A DNA stretch of 8,703 nt from assembly GCA_028699795.1 (NCBI GenBank), contig JAQVTZ010000079.1, positions 1 through 8,703 on the forward strand, read 5' to 3'. Both the position numbers and the translations under genes were made by a program. Origin of the DNA: Clostridia bacterium. Lineage in GTDB: Bacteria; Bacillota; Clostridia; Christensenellales; DTU072. Shown piece after piece: positions 6,501 through 8,703 of this stretch (positions within the stretch are counted from its first letter, which is position 1; each line of letters starts with the position of its first letter). Below the pieces are notes generated by a model, which did no database searches, had not been told where the DNA came from, and was given only the letters and a program-made list of their open reading frames with translations.

Positions 6501-8703
6501 TAAAGAATACAAACTTATGCTTAATTATAGCAATAATACGCAAGAGATCATCTCTATGACGCAGGATTATATTGTGAAATCCGCCCAAAATCCCGGAGGA
6601 TATGACAAAAATGATACCACGATAGGGCAAAGACAGGTCACCATCAGTTATACCCAAAACGGTGTTACCAGAACCGGAACTTATGAAATGATCGTACACG
6701 CGAAGCAACTGATTTCCATCGGTATCAATACTCTCCCCAAAATCAAATATATCGAAGGGGAAGAGTTGGATCTCAACGGTGGCAAGGTCGCTTTATATTA
6801 CGATAATGGCTCTCAAGAAGAGCTTTCTATGACTGAGGCGACAACCGACAATTTTTATATTAACCGCAATAAGTTTGATAATAATGAATTTTCGGGCGTT
6901 GCAAAATTGCAAACAATCTACATTGTCTTTGTAGCCGCAGGACAGGAGTTCCAGACGCATTTCGATGTTATTATGCAAGACAGAAGGACCCCCTCCGTTG
7001 TTTTCGATTCCCAAAACACATACGAGTTTATTTACGGAGACAAACAAGCGCCCGCTTTCATGATTTACGGATACAGTGATTTTTATCAAGAGGAAGCTAC
7101 CACGATATTCGGAGCCTCGAAGCTCTCGCATGTGACGGTCAAATACATCGATGTCAACGAGTATAATACACAGGATCCCACCAAAGATTACACCGTATTG
7201 CCGTCCGAGGTAGGCAACTACTATATCATTATTTCTTACGATGCGGATCCCGTTGGCGATACAAGAGACTCGATTCATAACAGTTTTATTTATATTAGCC
7301 CGACGAACCTGGTAATCGAAAAAAGAGTTGTTTATGTGGCGATAGACGGAGTAGAAAAAATTTACGGTACCGTCAATCCCAATTATACGATCTCTATTAT
7401 GAGCGAAGAAAAGTATCGCAATCCCACCATGATTAACGATATGCCTTTTGCATATAATGATGATTTTTATTCACCCAACTTTATTCTTTCTCCGCCGCAA
7501 CAACAAAGCTATTGTTATGACAAAGAGAACAACTTAATTACAAGCTTCTTGATACAGTGCAACGATCTGACGGGGGCTCCTGTAGATGTTAAAACATCGG
7601 TTGGAAGTTACCAATTATCCATATCATTAGGCGAGTCTTACAGCAAGAACTACAATATAGTATTCATCGAAAATTACTTTGTGGTAAGACCTAGAGATGT
7701 TTTAGTGACGCCCATGCCCGTATCGGTAGAATACGGCGACCGCAATATAGTATACAGGTACACCATATCTGCAAGACCTGGGGACAGCGCGAGCGGTTTG
7801 TACGGTACCGATATGCTTACGGGCAACTTGTCCCGTATGCAATCTAGCAATTATAATGTCGGTAGTTACGCGATCACCAAAGGTACGCTCGGCAATCCCA
7901 ATTATAATATTGTATTCATTAACGATACCGTGAGCGACGGCGGTGCCAACGGCATTTATGTAACGATTAACCAACGCAAGCTATATATAAAAGTAAACAG
8001 TAAAGTAATTACCTATGGTGAAACCTTACCCAACCTAACTATGGAAGATGTCACTCTTTACCGCAATGATGTGTGTACCGTTACCGAGGGCGCGCTCGCA
8101 TCCACCGATACCTTAGAGATGCTTTTAGGTGCGACAGGCGAGCTGGTTTTCTCACATAATCTTACGCCGCTCTCCAATGTTGGAAAATACAGCCTTACGG
8201 CAGAAATCACGGGAGTAACCACGGGAAGCGTCATCGACAATTACGATGTCCATATGATTCAAGGATTCATAGAAGTCAAACAAAAAGCCGTTCAAGTGAC
8301 GGCCAATTCCGCTACCAAGATTTACGGCGACGCAGACCCCGTTTTAACCTATACAGTAACGGGAGATTTGCCCTCGGGTGGTTTGCAAGGTAGTATTGCA
8401 AGACAGCAGGGCGAATATATTGGCACCTATGCGATCGTTATAGGAACGCTCTCCACTGCCAACCCCAACTATATTATCGATTTTACAGGCGCTTCGTTTG
8501 TCATTACTTCCAAAGCTTTGATTGCGCGGATAGACAGTGGCGATCTTACAAAGGTATTCGACGGCAAGGTGCCTTCGCCTCCGCCTTTTACCGTATATCA
8601 AATGGTCGACGGCCAAGAAATGCCGGTAAGCGGCACAGTAGACACCTCGTTTATCAGCGTAAGGATAATGGATGCAAGACGCGATAACGGTTCGTATAAT
8701 CTC
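3508..8703 (+). CDS. Giant surface lipoprotein with Big_3-like and MBG repeats (3' partial)
   Basis: Translation from the ATG at 3508 stays open for 1732 codons to the window edge, so the C-terminus is not visible. GGAGG (3494-3498) sits 9 bases ahead. Residues 1-22 form a lipoprotein signal peptide (MKR, hydrophobic core, then LSGC), with Cys23 the predicted lipid-modified residue. Asn follows at +2, consistent with retention on the outer face of the membrane. Residues ~30-1157 hold about twelve diverged Ig-like repeats. Residues ~1158-1667 hold five MBG-type modules with YG(D/T/E) at 1176, 1286, 1409, 1503 and 1606. A YDG-like module opens at KVFDG (1682-1686). No enzymatic domain is seen, so an adhesin or cell-surface scaffold is the best inference. 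A wall anchor or a functional head domain may lie beyond the window. It has its own promoter and is insulated from the gene before it by a terminator. Confidence 0.9.
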   Translation, partial: MKRITLLILIVAILLTAVFLSGCNNEKSIIHSIELYTQPTTVYLQGQDLNLNGAQLLIKYDDNSEHLVTITEDMISGYDKNLLGEQFVVIRYESEIISLPIRIVSPELVGIDIHTLPSKVNYIQGQLFNIDGCKINVDYAGGATQVVDVTEEMCNLSVIDMDVVGTQVVTVSYSVDGVQRTATFNIFIVPKVLQSMEITASPTKEIYYVGETLDLSGGEIFLSYNSGYPERVDMAEFYNDGQGNLDIQWNNTVIANRSVVNLTYHYTDPTTDDGQTIDFTATFDVTVTERDISYVEILNPTSDTAYRYQLLGTPIDLTGLLLRVTYNNGTTEVLNFTGDPETDPMQTQRVSVEGYNSNGIEYIGYQAVNLVFYYSGVRLKTTFELAINLNNKSVSGVRLILPAGTIYDENDMPCFYQDTPVYPFTNTDSGLQGWKYVMLYDNGTESDAEYDLISSMFEGTSVKNGVYFPEVGQQTWYLRYNQIHNIPFEFRIIPKEIEDASIRFLDGYKTYYGFDLNVEGMMLDLQYNNGETESIYVTPSMIQQFSSDVMGEQTIKVGYSNKYTTEQGIEVEATVTLVKKVKDNYSIGFKTLPKTDYIRDEILTLDGVQINIQYDEGESASTEVIEADDLTDDWVMLDTPLIEGAVTFRNSDGWTLTAFHLSSDWAFIEIGTTQVYLSYEGLSSFNNGAGYTVTVTDPVNSIVLQGYFDSVFSGQELPLDDKNIRVNYTSGRYQIVSVTKDMVNYNPRNLLPGPRLLILSYTDPITEEVFTTEATIEVLEKALRRIEIITPPDKTEYLYTVGSSGESLDYTGLEIMFHYNNGTSDIVAVNEENIMDFSFDNFDTSVENEALEVHVVYINYDDIPRENVYEEIFDTFMIAVRDVVVSSLKWVGPGFWPVVTSEEGKDFNMIDSIVGYVIEVTYSDGLIENKAIQQFASQLEVVGYNRNTAIRQNISLVYNQNSEVSLKVEVNVIPRILDSIALIASQNIEVIENNEIDLKEYKLMLNYSNNTQEIISMTQDYIVKSAQNPGGYDKNDTTIGQRQVTISYTQNGVTRTGTYEMIVHAKQLISIGINTLPKIKYIEGEELDLNGGKVALYYDNGSQEELSMTEATTDNFYINRNKFDNNEFSGVAKLQTIYIVFVAAGQEFQTHFDVIMQDRRTPSVVFDSQNTYEFIYGDKQAPAFMIYGYSDFYQEEATTIFGASKLSHVTVKYIDVNEYNTQDPTKDYTVLPSEVGNYYIIISYDADPVGDTRDSIHNSFIYISPTNLVIEKRVVYVAIDGVEKIYGTVNPNYTISIMSEEKYRNPTMINDMPFAYNDDFYSPNFILSPPQQQSYCYDKENNLITSFLIQCNDLTGAPVDVKTSVGSYQLSISLGESYSKNYNIVFIENYFVVRPRDVLVTPMPVSVEYGDRNIVYRYTISARPGDSASGLYGTDMLTGNLSRMQSSNYNVGSYAITKGTLGNPNYNIVFINDTVSDGGANGIYVTINQRKLYIKVNSKVITYGETLPNLTMEDVTLYRNDVCTVTEGALASTDTLEMLLGATGELVFSHNLTPLSNVGKYSLTAEITGVTTGSVIDNYDVHMIQGFIEVKQKAVQVTANSATKIYGDADPVLTYTVTGDLPSGGLQGSIARQQGEYIGTYAIVIGTLSTANPNYIIDFTGASFVITSKALIARIDSGDLTKVFDGKVPSPPPFTVYQMVDGQEMPVSGTVDTSFISVRIMDARRDNGSYNL
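3595..6978 (+). repeat. Array of ~12 diverged Ig-like (Big_3-like) protein repeats
   Basis: Each unit is about 75-115 residues and repeats the order: strand ending near a Pro, Y-x-x-G-x-x-L-D-L-x-G, strand with Y-(D/N)-N-G, a short T/M-containing loop, G-x-(Q/K)-x-V-x-(V/I)-x-Y, and a closing (F)-x-V-x-V strand. Clear examples start near residues 30, 108, 191, 293, 495 and 1066; for instance YLQGQDLNLNG (44-54) and YIEGEELDLNG (1081-1091). Units around 389-494 and 580-696 are degenerate or carry insertions. Sequence identity between units is low, so this is an old expansion, not recent DNA duplication. The fold matches the Big_3/Big_4 class of extracellular beta-sandwich stalk domains. Confidence 0.75.
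6979..8508 (+). repeat. Five tandem MBG-type modules
   Basis: Five modules spaced 94-123 residues apart each begin with a strand ending in YG(D/T/E): IYGDKQAP, IYGTVNPN, EYGDRNIV, TYGETLPN and IYGDADPV. Most close with a G-x-Y strand and an NY-type turn: NYNIVFIENY (1383-1392), NPNYNIVFIN (1463-1472) and NPNYIIDFTG (1652-1661). This is the hallmark of the MBG family of secreted bacterial repeat domains. The second module (1271-1393) is enlarged by an insert containing Cys1336 and Cys1351. Bases 8509-8703 begin a further YDG-like module that is cut by the window edge. Confidence 0.78.

Noticed and set aside
6793..7278. 161-codon minus-strand frame within the lipoprotein gene
   Set aside because: It is one of several antisense frames over 3973-8616. 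The sense frame gives coherent Ig-like/MBG repeats, while these products show no recognisable domain and no ribosome binding sites were seen.

Overview
The window reads entirely left to right and fits a low-to-moderate GC Gram-positive anaerobe, probably an uncultured gut-type Clostridia/Firmicutes lineage. This is inferred from strong GGAGG-type ribosome binding sites, extended -10 promoters (TTG..., 17 bp, TGCTATAnT), a compact rho-independent terminator with a T run, and a lipoprotein built from bacterial Ig-like repeats. No rRNA, tRNA, CRISPR array or intact mobile element was seen.

Region 1 (1-2035) is the 3' end of a sugar-catabolic operon. It holds a class II (zinc-dependent) sugar-phosphate aldolase of the fuculose/ribulose-phosphate type, whose first ~36 residues lie outside the window, and, 40 bases later, a MelB-type GPH cation:sugar symporter. 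The symporter would import a sugar or glycoside, and the aldolase would split a phosphorylated ketose derived from it. Kinase and isomerase partners are presumably upstream.

Region 2 (2061-3324) is a self-contained transcription unit. A near-consensus promoter drives a 365-residue protein whose first ~160 residues resemble the Y1/REP-associated tyrosine transposase (RAYT) fold. The HUH histidines and the expected catalytic tyrosine both appear to be replaced. It carries an alpha-helical C-terminal half with three similar LG-ending helices, and the gene ends at a good intrinsic terminator. It looks like a domesticated, non-catalytic transposase relative, perhaps a nucleic-acid-binding protein.

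Region 3 (3402-8703) has its own promoter with an AT-rich upstream stretch, an AT-rich hairpin in the leader, and then a giant open frame that runs off the right edge without a stop (at least 1732 codons). It encodes a surface lipoprotein: a signal peptide with an LSGC lipobox, about twelve diverged Ig-like (Big_3-like) repeats, five MBG-type modules marked by YG(D/T/E) motifs and NPNY-type ends, and the start of another related module. It is probably an adhesin or cell-surface scaffold.

The only gene-free stretch of any size, 3236-3507 (272 bases), holds the terminator, promoter, leader hairpin and ribosome binding site listed below. All domain names rest on reading the translated sequence; no database search was run.
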